Positions 1-5,976 are shown, numbered from the stretch's first letter. The stretch is 10,027 bases of DNA from an uncultured Actinomyces sp. (GCA_900556405.1 USPB01000063.1:1-10027); one strand, 5' to 3'. The notes: generated from the sequence alone by a model not told the origin. Numbers and translations are program-made.

Positions 1-2
1 TC

Positions 3-359
3 GCCTGCTCTCGCGCCTACCCGCAGGAGCTGCGCGGCCAGTTCGAGCTGCCCGGCGGCAAGGTTGAGGACAATGAGGATCCAGTCGAAGCCCTCATGCG
101 TGAGATTGCCGAGGAGCTCGGCGCACGCCTCACCATGGGTGAACGCGTGTGCCCGGAGGGCGGCCAGTGGTGGCCGATCCTGGGTGGTCGTGTCATGGGC
201 GTGTGGCTCGCCGAGGTCGCGGCCGCCTCGCCCGCCCCGCGCGCGGGCGCGTCGCACCTCGAGGCCCGGTGGGTGCCCCTCGCGGACCTGGGTGACCTGC
301 CGTGGATCGTCGCTGACTTCCCCATCGTCGAGGCCGTGGTCGCCCGCTGCGCTCGCTGA
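3..359 (+). CDS. Nudix hydrolase, MutT-like (5' end missing)
   Basis: This is the C-terminal 118 residues of a Nudix hydrolase; the start lies outside the window. A complete Nudix box G-x5-E-x7-R-E-U-x-E-E-x-G-U is present: counted from the window edge, G19, E25, R33-E34, E37-E38 and G40-A41, so the metal-binding glutamates are intact. The preceding 'FELPGGK' and the late 'ARWVPLADLGDLPW' segment are typical of MutT/NudG-type (d)NTP pyrophosphohydrolases, which convert oxidised or unwanted nucleoside triphosphates to monophosphates plus pyrophosphate in the cytosol. The substrate cannot be told from this fragment; 8-oxo-dGTP is a family-based guess. It ends in TGA followed by 184 bases before the next gene, with no clear terminator. 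A degenerate copy of its last codons follows about 119 bases downstream. The family call is firm, the substrate is not. Confidence 0.9.
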   Translation, partial: ACSRAYPQELRGQFELPGGKVEDNEDPVEALMREIAEELGARLTMGERVCPEGGQWWPILGGRVMGVWLAEVAAASPAPRAGASHLEARWVPLADLGDLPWIVADFPIVEAVVARCAR

Positions 360-424
360 CGGTCCGGTGCGTGGCGTGGCGGACGGCGAAAGAAAAGCGG
401 CGATAGGTGGTCGCGCGGCTGGTG

Positions 425-478
425 GTCAGCGCTGATTTGCGCCACGCCGTCGAAGCTGTCGCCCTCTGCGCTCGCTGA
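425..478 (+). pseudogene. Decayed duplicate of the Nudix gene's 3' end
   Basis: Read in the frame ending at the TGA at 476-478, this stretch gives VSADLRHAVEAVALCAR-stop. The true Nudix C-terminus (309-359) reads VADFPIVEAVVARCAR-stop. From the shared Ala-Asp to the stop both tails are 15 residues, with VEAV and CAR-stop in common; at DNA level 13 bases (347-359 and 466-478) are identical. There is no plausible start or ribosome site in this frame, and it meets a TAG at 404-406. I read it as the remnant of a tandem duplication or of a second Nudix paralogue removed by deletion. Local similarity by chance in GC-rich DNA cannot be ruled out. Confidence 0.5.
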
Positions 479-506
479 GGATGGGCAATCGGCGCGCAGC
501 CACAAT

Positions 507-537
507 TTGACGACACTGAGGGGAAAGATGTCAGAAT
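507..537 (+). promoter_or_regulatory. Candidate promoter for the TetR gene (leaderless)
   Basis: A -35-like TTGACG (507-512, five of six consensus bases) and a -10-like CAGAAT (532-537) are separated by 19 bases. Transcription would start about 7 bases beyond the hexamer, on or next to the A of the ATG at 544, so the mRNA would have no leader. A purine-rich GAGGGG (518-523) lies in the spacer, too far from 544 to serve it. The spacing is longer than the usual 17, so this is a candidate only. Confidence 0.45.
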
Positions 538-543
538 AAGCGC

Positions 544-1182
544 ATGCCGAAGATTATTGGGGAGTCCCTTGCCTCTCATCGCGAGCTGACTCGCGCGCGC
601 CTGTTCGAGGCCCTGGGGTCGCTCATGGGCGAGCAGTCCTTCGAGTCGATCACGATGAGCCAGATTGCGGAGCGTGCGGGTGTTGGCCGCACGGCGGTTT
701 ACAACCACTTCGCGGATAAGGAGGTGCTCCTGCTCGCCTACATGCGCGAGGTCACGGGAGAGTTTGCGCGTGTGCTGACTCAGCGCCTCGAAGCCGAGCC
801 GGATCCCCTGATGCGCCTGCGTATCTACATTCGCTCGCATCTGCAGATGATCGGCCGCTACCACGTGAAGGCTGGCATGGGCCTGCGCCGCCACATGTCC
901 GGCCAGGGCGCCTCGCACCTGCATGATCATGCGGGTGTTGTGGGTGAGGTCCTCATCGGCATCCTCGACGAGGCCATGGAGCGTGGGCTGATCGCCCAGC
1001 AGAATACGCTCGGCGCGGTTCACCTGATTCACGCGACGCTGCAGGGGCAGCGTCTGCCGCAGGATCCGGAGCATCGCGAGTCCGCGCTCACGCTGGTGGA
1101 GACGTTCATTTTGCGAGGCTTGGGCGCCTCGGAGGAGAACGTGCGCCACGTCACGACCGCGGATCTTCCTTCCGGGGAATAG
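544..1182 (+). CDS. TetR/AcrR-family transcriptional regulator
   Basis: A 212-residue DNA-binding repressor of normal TetR length. The N-terminal helix-turn-helix spans about residues 33-62, with the family signature 'ITMSQIAERAGVGRTAVYNHFADKEVLL': recognition helix near residues 46-55, then the conserved Tyr-x-x-Phe-x-x-Lys. The remaining roughly 140 residues are the all-helical ligand/dimer domain, which is too divergent to name a ligand. ATG 544 is chosen because the HTH falls at the usual depth and no upstream in-frame start is usable. No ribosome site sits at normal distance; a -10-like hexamer ends 6 bases before the ATG, which suggests a leaderless transcript. Target genes are unknown. 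Thioredoxin lies 96 bases downstream on the same strand and could be co-transcribed, but TetR proteins usually control themselves and an adjacent transporter or enzyme. The exporter operon further right is not adjacent. Confidence 0.92.
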   Translation: MPKIIGESLASHRELTRARLFEALGSLMGEQSFESITMSQIAERAGVGRTAVYNHFADKEVLLLAYMREVTGEFARVLTQRLEAEPDPLMRLRIYIRSHLQMIGRYHVKAGMGLRRHMSGQGASHLHDHAGVVGEVLIGILDEAMERGLIAQQNTLGAVHLIHATLQGQRLPQDPEHRESALTLVETFILRGLGASEENVRHVTTADLPSGE

Positions 1183-1278
1183 TGGGCGCGCCGCGTCCGT
1201 TGAATAAGACAGTTCACGCGTGGGCATCAAGCCTGCGCCTCGACCACCGTCGGGTTAGCCGGCGACAACAGGAGAATC

Positions 1279-1644
1279 ATGGCTACCGTTACTCTCACGC
1301 AGGAGAACTTCGAGCAGACCGTGTCCGCCGGCGGCATCGTGCTGGTGGATTTCTGGGCGACTTGGTGCGGCCCGTGCCGCCAGTTTGGCCCCATCTTCGA
1401 AGAGGCTTCCGAGAAGTACCCGGACATCGTGTTCGGCAAGATCGACACGGATGATCAGCAGCAGCTGGCGATGGCCGCGCAGATCACGTCGATCCCGACC
1501 CTCATGGCGTTCCGCGACGGTATCGCGGTGTTCCGCCAGTCCGGCGCTCTGCCGCTGTCCGCGCTCGAGGATCTGATTTCGCAGATCCAGAACCTGGACA
1601 TGGATGACGTGCGCAAGAAGATCGCCGAGTCCGAGCAGGCCTGA
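1279..1644 (+). CDS. trxA: Thioredoxin
   Basis: A 121-residue cytosolic thioredoxin, the dithiol carrier that reduces protein disulfides and is recycled by thioredoxin reductase with NADPH. The active site WCGPC is at residues 29-33, preceded by 'VDFWATW' with the buried Asp24; the cis-proline loop 'SIPT' has Pro73. The C-terminus runs about 15 residues beyond the classical 105-110, ending in a charged amphipathic helix (about 107-120, 'DMDDVRKKIAESEQ'). There is no signal peptide, so it is not a secreted thiol-disulfide protein. The ATG is set by AGGAG (1270-1274), 4 bases upstream. A perfect-stem terminator follows within 15 bases of the stop, so the transcript ends here. No thioredoxin reductase gene is visible nearby. 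Which paralogue of thioredoxin this is cannot be judged from the window. Confidence 0.96.
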   Translation: MATVTLTQENFEQTVSAGGIVLVDFWATWCGPCRQFGPIFEEASEKYPDIVFGKIDTDDQQQLAMAAQITSIPTLMAFRDGIAVFRQSGALPLSALEDLISQIQNLDMDDVRKKIAESEQA

Positions 1645-1657
1645 GCGACGCAACGTC

Positions 1658-1690
1658 GGCCCCGAGGCATGACGCCTCGGGGCCCTTTCG
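1658..1690 (+). terminator. Rho-independent terminator of the thioredoxin gene
   Basis: An 11-bp perfect stem (GGCCCCGAGGC at 1658-1668 with GCCTCGGGGCC at 1674-1684), a 5-base loop ATGAC, and a short T-containing tail CTTTCG. The stem starts 13 bases after the thioredoxin stop codon. The weak T-run is common for high-GC actinobacterial terminators. Confidence 0.88.
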
Positions 1691-1708
1691 TCTATGAGCG
1701 TTGGCGCG

Positions 1709-1829
1709 TGCGCCACTCACGCGCCACTCGCGCGTCAAACGTGCGTCACTCGCCTGTCGAGCGTGCGTCACTCGCCTGTCGAGCGTGCGCCACTCGCGCG
1801 CCACTCACGCGTCACTCACGCGCTACTCA
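1709..1829. repeat. Tandem array of eleven 11-bp units
   Basis: The stretch divides without gaps into 11 units of 11 bases with consensus YGCGYCACTCR. Units at 1720, 1742, 1764, 1786, 1797 and 1808 match closely. Units at 1753 and 1775 share a diverged form CCTGTCGAGCG, making two identical 22-base dimers (1742-1763, 1764-1785). The unit at 1731 is also diverged. The last unit overlaps the stop codon of the convergent acetyltransferase gene by 3 bases. Because 11 is not a multiple of 3, no frame gives a steady peptide repeat. It lies between two convergent genes, just past the thioredoxin terminator. Function is unknown. Confidence 0.85.
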
Positions 1830-2441
1830 CGCAGTGATCGCTCGCGGGAGGCGGCGCGTGATGAGTTCGTGGTCGGCGTGGTCGCCCACCATGAAGGAGT
1901 AGTCGCCGACGATCTCGAAGCCGTGGCGCGCGTAGAAGCGCTGCGCCCCGTAGTTTTCGCCCCACACGCCGATCCAGAGGGTGCGCGGGCCGCCGCGCTC
2001 GAGCCAGTCCAGCGCGGTGTTCAGCAGGAGAGTCCCGCGGCCCCCACCCTGGTATCCCTGCAGGATGTAGAGGCGCTGAACCTCGCCGTCGCCCGGCGCG
2101 ACGTCGGGGTGGGGCAGGTGCGCCGGGCACGCGGTCACGTAGCCGATGGGGGCTTGTGGGACGGACGAGGCCGGGGCCTGCGCCTCGGGGGCGGGCGTGC
2201 CCGGGTGGTCGGTGGGGGTGTGCATCCCACACGCTGCATTGTCGGCAGATTCCTCGAAGAGGAGCCATGTCGCGCGCTCGGGGTCGTTGAGCTCGGCGCG
2301 CAGGACGGTGGGGGAGTAGGCCTCGTCGAGGAAGGCCTCGAGGTCGGAGGGGTCGTAGAGGTGCCCGAAGGTCTGCGTGAAGCAGGTGCGTGAGAGGTCG
2401 GAGAGCGCGTCGGCGTCTGCGGGCGTGGCGCGGCGAATCAT
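1827..2441 (-). CDS. GNAT acetyltransferase, PaiA/spermidine-acetyltransferase-like
   Basis: A 204-residue GCN5-related N-acetyltransferase that would transfer acetyl from acetyl-CoA to an amine. It opens with 'MIRRATPADADAL', the standard first strand and helix. The acetyl-CoA loop Q/R-x-x-G-x-G/A is Q131-G-G-G-R-G136, followed by the helix 'TLLLNTALDWLE'. The C-terminal 'WIGVWGENYGAQRFYARHGFEIVGDYSFMVGD' segment (about 157-187) resembles PaiA-type polyamine acetyltransferases, so a polyamine or similar amine is a possible substrate, by inference. An insert of about 25 Pro/Ala/Thr residues (about 75-98) sits in the middle of the fold and looks disordered. I chose the start at 2441 because AAAGG lies 6 bases upstream and a promoter is placed just behind it; an earlier in-frame ATG at 2495 would fall on the -35. 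It converges on thioredoxin and diverges from the exporter operon. Confidence 0.88.
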   Translation of the reverse strand: MIRRATPADADALSDLSRTCFTQTFGHLYDPSDLEAFLDEAYSPTVLRAELNDPERATWLLFEESADNAACGMHTPTDHPGTPAPEAQAPASSVPQAPIGYVTACPAHLPHPDVAPGDGEVQRLYILQGYQGGGRGTLLLNTALDWLERGGPRTLWIGVWGENYGAQRFYARHGFEIVGDYSFMVGDHADHELITRRLPRAITA

Positions 2442-2466
2442 GGCAGCCTTTCGTCGGTTTGTTCCC

Positions 2467-2495
2467 ATCGTAGGGGGATGGAAGCGGCCGCCCAA
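2467..2495 (-). promoter_or_regulatory. Candidate promoter of the GNAT gene
   Basis: On the minus strand TTGGGC (2495-2490) and TACGAT (2472-2467) are separated by 17 bases, giving a start of transcription near 2460 and a leader of about 20 bases that includes the AAAGG ribosome site. The -10 is good; the -35 matches only its TTG core. It faces away from the exporter promoter. Confidence 0.5.
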
Positions 2496-2541
2496 ACGGT
2501 GGAACCGCCCCTGAGAAAACCCTGATAAGAAGCGGGAAACC

Positions 2542-2571
2542 TTGCTGCTTGAATGAGGCGCACCTTACAAT
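2542..2571 (+). promoter_or_regulatory. Candidate promoter of the exporter operon
   Basis: TTGCTG (2542-2547) and TACAAT (2566-2571, five of six consensus bases) are 18 bases apart. Transcription would start near 2578, leaving a leader of about 25 bases that carries AAGGAG at 2591-2596, 6 bases before GTG 2603. This placement rules out the upstream in-frame TTG at 2549 as the start. I see no clear operator palindrome. Confidence 0.6.
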
Positions 2572-2602
2572 TGAGCAACGCCGTTCATCGAAGGAGACGC
2601 AC

Positions 2603-3709
2603 GTGGCACACAAGACCCGCACCGCGCAGGTGCTCGACGTTGTCAAGGTTCTGGCCTGGGTAGTGATCGCTATCTCCTTGGTGAAGTTCGCGTTCTTCCC
2701 TGCTGCCCAGGAGGACGAGGGGACCGATGGTATGGACCCGGGCGGCAGCTTCGGGCAGATGACGACCGAGGTGGGCCGCGCCGACATCACGAACACCGTG
2801 AGCGTCACGGGAACGATCCAGGCGGACGAGCCGGTCGTCGCCCGTGCGACCCTGGACGGCAATGTCGTGCGCACCTTCGTCAACGATGGCGACAAGGTGT
2901 CCAAGGGCGATTCCCTCGTCCAGATCCGCAAGGAAATCCCCGGCGAAACCCGTCAGGTCACCGACGAGGACGGCAACGTGAGCGTCGAGACCGCCGACCC
3001 GACGTACAAGTACGAGACCGTCGTGTCGCCCGGTGATGGGAAGGTGTCGACGAGTGTGCTCGTCGGCCAGCAGTTCGCGATTGGCGACACGGTGGCGACC
3101 GTCGCCCCTGCGACTTTCTCGGCGGTCGCCTCCCTGAGCGCGGACCAGATGTACCGCCTGCAGGACGCGCCCTCGACGGCGACCGTCACCATTAAGAACG
3201 GTCCCGCGCCCTTCGAATGCTCGGGTGTCAAGCTCGTGAGTCCGACCGGCAAGCAGCAGGATCCCAAGGCGAACGCGGGGTCCGATACCGGCACCTCGTC
3301 CTCGACGGACCTGAAGGCCCGCTGCGCGATCCCAGCAGACCAGACGGTGTTCGCAGGCCTTCAGGTGACCCTCGAGATGACGGCCGGCTCGGCGACGGGC
3401 GTCCTCGCGGTGCCGATCTCCGCGGTCGAGGGACGCTACCAGTCCGGCTACGTCTACCTGCCGACCGCCGACCCGACGAAGCCTGACAAGCGCGCCGTCA
3501 CACTGGGCATCACTGACGGCAAGATGGTCGAGATGAAGGAGGGCCTGACGGAGGGCGAGGAGATCCTCGAGTTCACCCCGACCTCGAACAAGGACGATCA
3601 GGGCGACCAGGACGGTCCCTTGGGCGGCGCGGACTCCGGTCGGGCTGGCGGCGCGGGCGGCTCGAACGGCGGGGCGGGCGGCTCGAACGGCGGGGCGGGC
3701 GCGCAATGA
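2603..3709 (+). CDS. Membrane-fusion (HlyD/MacA-like) subunit of an ABC exporter
   Basis: A 368-residue membrane-anchored adaptor. A single membrane helix spans about residues 10-32, with a basic cytoplasmic end, so the bulk lies outside the membrane. Residues about 57-110 ('VGRADITNTVSVTGTIQ...NDGDKVSKGDSLVQI') are the first beta-barrel strand and half of a lipoyl-like domain; about 138-170 ('TVVSPGDGKVSTSVLVGQQFAIGDTVATV') are the other half. Only some 27 residues join the halves, so the long alpha-hairpin that reaches TolC in Gram-negatives is absent, as expected for a Gram-positive. A beta-barrel follows, with C206 and C241 a possible disulfide, then 'VLAVPISAVEG' and a final membrane-proximal domain to about 325. 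The tail (about 340-368) is Gly/Ser/Asn-rich. GTG 2603 is chosen on the AAGGAG site. Its stop overlaps the ATPase start (ATGA), as in MacA-MacB and YknX-YknY pairs. Confidence 0.88.
   Translation: MAHKTRTAQVLDVVKVLAWVVIAISLVKFAFFPAAQEDEGTDGMDPGGSFGQMTTEVGRADITNTVSVTGTIQADEPVVARATLDGNVVRTFVNDGDKVSKGDSLVQIRKEIPGETRQVTDEDGNVSVETADPTYKYETVVSPGDGKVSTSVLVGQQFAIGDTVATVAPATFSAVASLSADQMYRLQDAPSTATVTIKNGPAPFECSGVKLVSPTGKQQDPKANAGSDTGTSSSTDLKARCAIPADQTVFAGLQVTLEMTAGSATGVLAVPISAVEGRYQSGYVYLPTADPTKPDKRAVTLGITDGKMVEMKEGLTEGEEILEFTPTSNKDDQGDQDGPLGGADSGRAGGAGGSNGGAGGSNGGAGAQ
3653..3694 (+). repeat. Two 21-bp in-frame tandem repeats in the adaptor tail
   Basis: Two identical 21-base units (3653-3673 and 3674-3694) are followed by 7 bases of a third. 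They encode the repeated heptad G-G-S-N-G-G-A of the Gly-rich C-terminus. A multiple of three keeps the frame, so copy-number change would lengthen or shorten the tail without harming the overlapping ATPase start. Confidence 0.85.
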
Positions 3710-4557
3710 GTCTCGTGTGCCTGCGGGACGTGACCCGCACGGTGACCCTGCCTGACGGGGAGGATCTGCACATTCTGCGCGGCGTCAACCTGGATGTCGT
3801 GCAGGGCGAGCACGTCTCCATCGTGGGCCGCTCGGGCACGGGCAAATCCACGATGCTCAACATCATCGGCCTGCTGGATACCCCGACCTCGGGCACGTAC
3901 GAGCTGGACGGCGTGGACACGACGCGCCTGGGGGAGGGGCGCCGCGCGCGGATGCGCGGGGAAGATTTCGGCTTCGTGTTCCAGCAGTTCAACATTTTCT
4001 CGGCGCGCACGGCCGCCGAGAACGTCGAGGTTCCGCTCCTGTATGCGCCGGGCCCGCAGCTGTTGCGCAGGCGCTCGATCGCGCTCGACATGCTGGAGCG
4101 CGTAGGGCTGGCCGATCGCGCCGACTCCTACCCGGGCGAGATGAGCGGCGGCGAGCAGCAGCGCATCGCGATCGCGCGCGCCCTCGTACGCCGCCCGCGC
4201 GTCATCCTCGCAGACGAGCCGACGGGCGCCCTCGATCCGGACACGGGCCGCGTCGTCATGGCCCTCCTCGAGGAGGTCGCCCGCGAGTCGAACGCCGCGC
4301 TTATCGTCATCACGCACGACATGGCGGTGGCCGCACGGGCCCAGCGTGCCTATGAGCTCTACGACGGCACGCTGCACGAGGTCGGGGACGCGTCCGCGCT
4401 CACGCACCGCGCGGAGGCCGGGCACTCGGGCGACGAGGCCGGGGCGCGCAACGCGATACCCGAACCTCCGCCGGCGCCCGCCGACGACGAGGCCGGGCCC
4501 AACGACGAGGATCAGCGGGCCTCGGACCCGACGATGTCGCAGGAGGGGGAGCAGTGA
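3706..4557 (+). CDS. ABC transporter ATP-binding protein (MacB/LolD type)
   Basis: A 283-residue cytoplasmic ATPase that powers the exporter. Walker A is G41-R-S-G-T-G-K-S-T49; the Q-loop is at Q93-Q94 ('VFQQFNIFSARTAAENVEVPLLY', the wording typical of the MacB/LolD/FtsE branch). The signature is 'MSGGEQQR' (146-153), Walker B 'VILADE' with E171 as catalytic base, the D-loop 'GALD' near 174-177, and the switch histidine H204 in 'VITHD'. All key residues are intact. The usual domain ends near 228; a further 55 residues rich in Pro, Ala, Glu and Asp look disordered and acidic and are not typical of the family. It overlaps the adaptor gene by ATGA and the permease gene by GTGA, so the three are translationally coupled. 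Substrate cannot be read from the ATPase; Gram-positive relatives export or resist antimicrobial peptides. Confidence 0.95.
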   Translation: MSLVCLRDVTRTVTLPDGEDLHILRGVNLDVVQGEHVSIVGRSGTGKSTMLNIIGLLDTPTSGTYELDGVDTTRLGEGRRARMRGEDFGFVFQQFNIFSARTAAENVEVPLLYAPGPQLLRRRSIALDMLERVGLADRADSYPGEMSGGEQQRIAIARALVRRPRVILADEPTGALDPDTGRVVMALLEEVARESNAALIVITHDMAVAARAQRAYELYDGTLHEVGDASALTHRAEAGHSGDEAGARNAIPEPPPAPADDEAGPNDEDQRASDPTMSQEGEQ

Positions 4558-5894
4558 ACGCTGTCAGCCAGATTCTGGGTGCGCTGATCGAGGCCTGGGG
4601 CGAGGTCAAGGTGCAGAAGGCGCGCGTCGTTCTCTCCCTCGTGGGCGTGGTCGCGGCCGTGGCCGCCATGACGATCGTGATCGCGCTCGGCGACCTGCTC
4701 CTGCAGTCTTCGCGCGAGTTGGCGGAGCTGTACGAGGGACGCTCGGTCACCTTGCGCCTGACCCCCGAAAGCTCCTCGGCCTCCCCGGAGGGGCCGACGG
4801 GCAGCGGCCCGTACCAAGATGTGTCCGGGACGGGAGCCGATGCCTCGCCGAGCGGCGAGCAGACCGCGACGCGCCCCGACGAAAAAGACACGATCGGGGA
4901 GGCCATGGCCACCCTGGCCGAAAAAACGGACATCCACTACTGGTCGCGCTTTTCCAGCGGGGGCGGTGAGATCGTCGAAGCCCGCCAGGCCAGGGCCAGC
5001 GGACAATTCCGCGGCTACCCCCTGACCAAGGTCGGCGACATGATCGACGGCGTCGCGTTCCAGGGCGTGGACCCCTCCTACGCGGTCATCTACCGCACCC
5101 GCATGCTCGCGGGACGCTGGGTTGAGAGCAGCGATGCTGACCAGCGCCTGATTCCCGTCGTCATCTCGCAGTCCCTCTGGGACCAGCTGGGGCGCGCCCC
5201 CATTGACCAGGTGCCGATCGTCCTGCACACGAGCGACGGCGTGGCGATGCGCGTCGTCGGCGTCACCAAGTCGAAGAGCTCCTACGAAATGCCGACCGTG
5301 TTCGCGCACTACGACGCGGCGCGCGTGTCCTTCCCGCAGATGACCTCCCAGGCCATGATCGCGTGGGTAGGCACTGAGAACGCCGAGCAGGCTCGCGAGA
5401 ACCTGCCGCGCGCCCTGGCCTCGATCCTCGGCGAGGGCTGGCGGGTGTCCGTCTCCGGCGGCGAGCACGAGGACATCGGCGAGGAGCAGCTCGGCACGAT
5501 CTCCAACGTCATCATGGTCATCGGCGGCATCATCGTGTTCCTGGGCGCCCTGGGTCTGCTCAACGTCGCCATCGTGACCGTGCGCCAGCGCGTGCGCGAG
5601 ATCGGCATCCGGCGGGCCGTCGGCGCCTCCGCGGCGCGCGTCTTCTTCGCCGTCTTCATGGAGTCCGTCGTCGCGACCTTCGTCGCCGGCGTGATCGGCG
5701 TGGGTATCGCGGTCGTCGTCGTTCGCTTCCTGCCCCTCGAGGCCCTGGGCGTCACGCTTAGCGACACTCCGGCCTTCCCGGCCGGTGCCGCCATCGCGGG
5801 CGTCGCCATTTCCACGAGCATCGGCGCCCTGTGCGGGATCATCCCGGCGCTCGCGGCCGTGCGCATCAAGCCGATCGACGCGATCCGCTACTGA
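4554..5894 (+). CDS. ABC exporter permease, MacB/FtsX type
   Basis: A 446-residue membrane subunit. One N-terminal helix (about 24-50) precedes a large extracytoplasmic domain (about 51-312, MacB_PCD-like, with 'YAVIYRTRMLAGRWVESSDADQRLIPVVIS' typical of it). Three C-terminal helices follow (about 316-341, 364-391, 407-432), forming an FtsX domain. The cytoplasmic coupling motif 'RVREIGIRRAVGAS' is at 346-359, and the protein ends in 'AVRIKPIDAIRY', as MacB permeases do. Four helices and one large outside domain match mechanotransmission-type ABC proteins, which act on substrates outside the membrane rather than passing them through it. A Ser/Gly/Pro/Thr-rich stretch (about 71-112) after the first helix looks like a disordered insert. 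GTG 4554 is chosen for the strong AGGAGGGGG (4541-4549) and the 4-base overlap with the ATPase. It is the last gene of the operon; substrate is unknown. Confidence 0.92.
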   Translation: MNAVSQILGALIEAWGEVKVQKARVVLSLVGVVAAVAAMTIVIALGDLLLQSSRELAELYEGRSVTLRLTPESSSASPEGPTGSGPYQDVSGTGADASPSGEQTATRPDEKDTIGEAMATLAEKTDIHYWSRFSSGGGEIVEARQARASGQFRGYPLTKVGDMIDGVAFQGVDPSYAVIYRTRMLAGRWVESSDADQRLIPVVISQSLWDQLGRAPIDQVPIVLHTSDGVAMRVVGVTKSKSSYEMPTVFAHYDAARVSFPQMTSQAMIAWVGTENAEQARENLPRALASILGEGWRVSVSGGEHEDIGEEQLGTISNVIMVIGGIIVFLGALGLLNVAIVTVRQRVREIGIRRAVGASAARVFFAVFMESVVATFVAGVIGVGIAVVVVRFLPLEALGVTLSDTPAFPAGAAIAGVAISTSIGALCGIIPALAAVRIKPIDAIRY

Positions 5895-5901
5895 CTGATC
5901 G

Positions 5902-5966
5902 ACGAGGCCGTGGCGCCTTCCCGGGGCCGCGTTCCTCGGGTGAAGGGTCACCGGCCCCGGCCTCGT
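5902..5966. terminator. Structured spacer between convergent genes, likely two-way terminator
   Basis: Between the permease stop (5894) and the mutY stop (5977) several helices compete. ACGAGGCCG (5902-5910) pairs with CGGCCTCGT (5958-5966). CCGGGGCCG (5921-5929) pairs with CGGCCCCGG (5952-5960). GGTGA (5939-5943) pairs with TCACC (5948-5952). The second and third share only one base and could stack; the first overlaps the second by three bases. There is no good T-run on either strand, so it may stop transcription through strong structure or act as an RNA-end stabiliser. Confidence 0.55.
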
Positions 5967-5976
5967 GCTGAGAGTG

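Noticed and set aside
193..1230. Long open frame on the minus strand opposite the TetR gene (345 codons)
   Set aside because: It is antisense to a clear TetR protein and to the Nudix tail, its peptide is Arg/His-rich without any family motif, and long antisense frames are expected in GC-rich coding DNA.
1200..1260. Promoter for thioredoxin (TTGAAT at 1200 or TTAGCC near 1255)
   Set aside because: No -35 and -10 pair with acceptable spacing was found; the gene may be read from the TetR promoter or from one I cannot recognise.
1709..1829. CRISPR array
   Set aside because: The units are 11 bases with no spacers, far from the repeat-spacer layout of a CRISPR, and no cas gene is near.
1701..2393. 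Plus-strand frame through the 11-bp repeats and opposite the acetyltransferase
   Set aside because: The Arg/His/Ser-rich start is simply the repeat array read in one frame, the rest is antisense to a clear GNAT gene, and no ribosome site is present.
2549..2602. N-terminal extension of the adaptor from TTG 2549
   Set aside because: This start lies inside the predicted promoter, upstream of the expected transcript start, whereas GTG 2603 has AAGGAG at ideal distance and begins right before the membrane anchor.
2585..3706. 373-codon open frame on the minus strand opposite the adaptor gene
   Set aside because: It is Arg/Leu/Gly-rich without domain content, while the plus strand carries a promoter, ribosome site and lipoyl-domain motifs.
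4512..5951. 479-codon open frame on the minus strand opposite the permease gene
   Set aside because: Its peptide is Asp/Gly/His/Arg-rich with no recognisable domain, and it mirrors the codon bias of the FtsX-type permease on the other strand.
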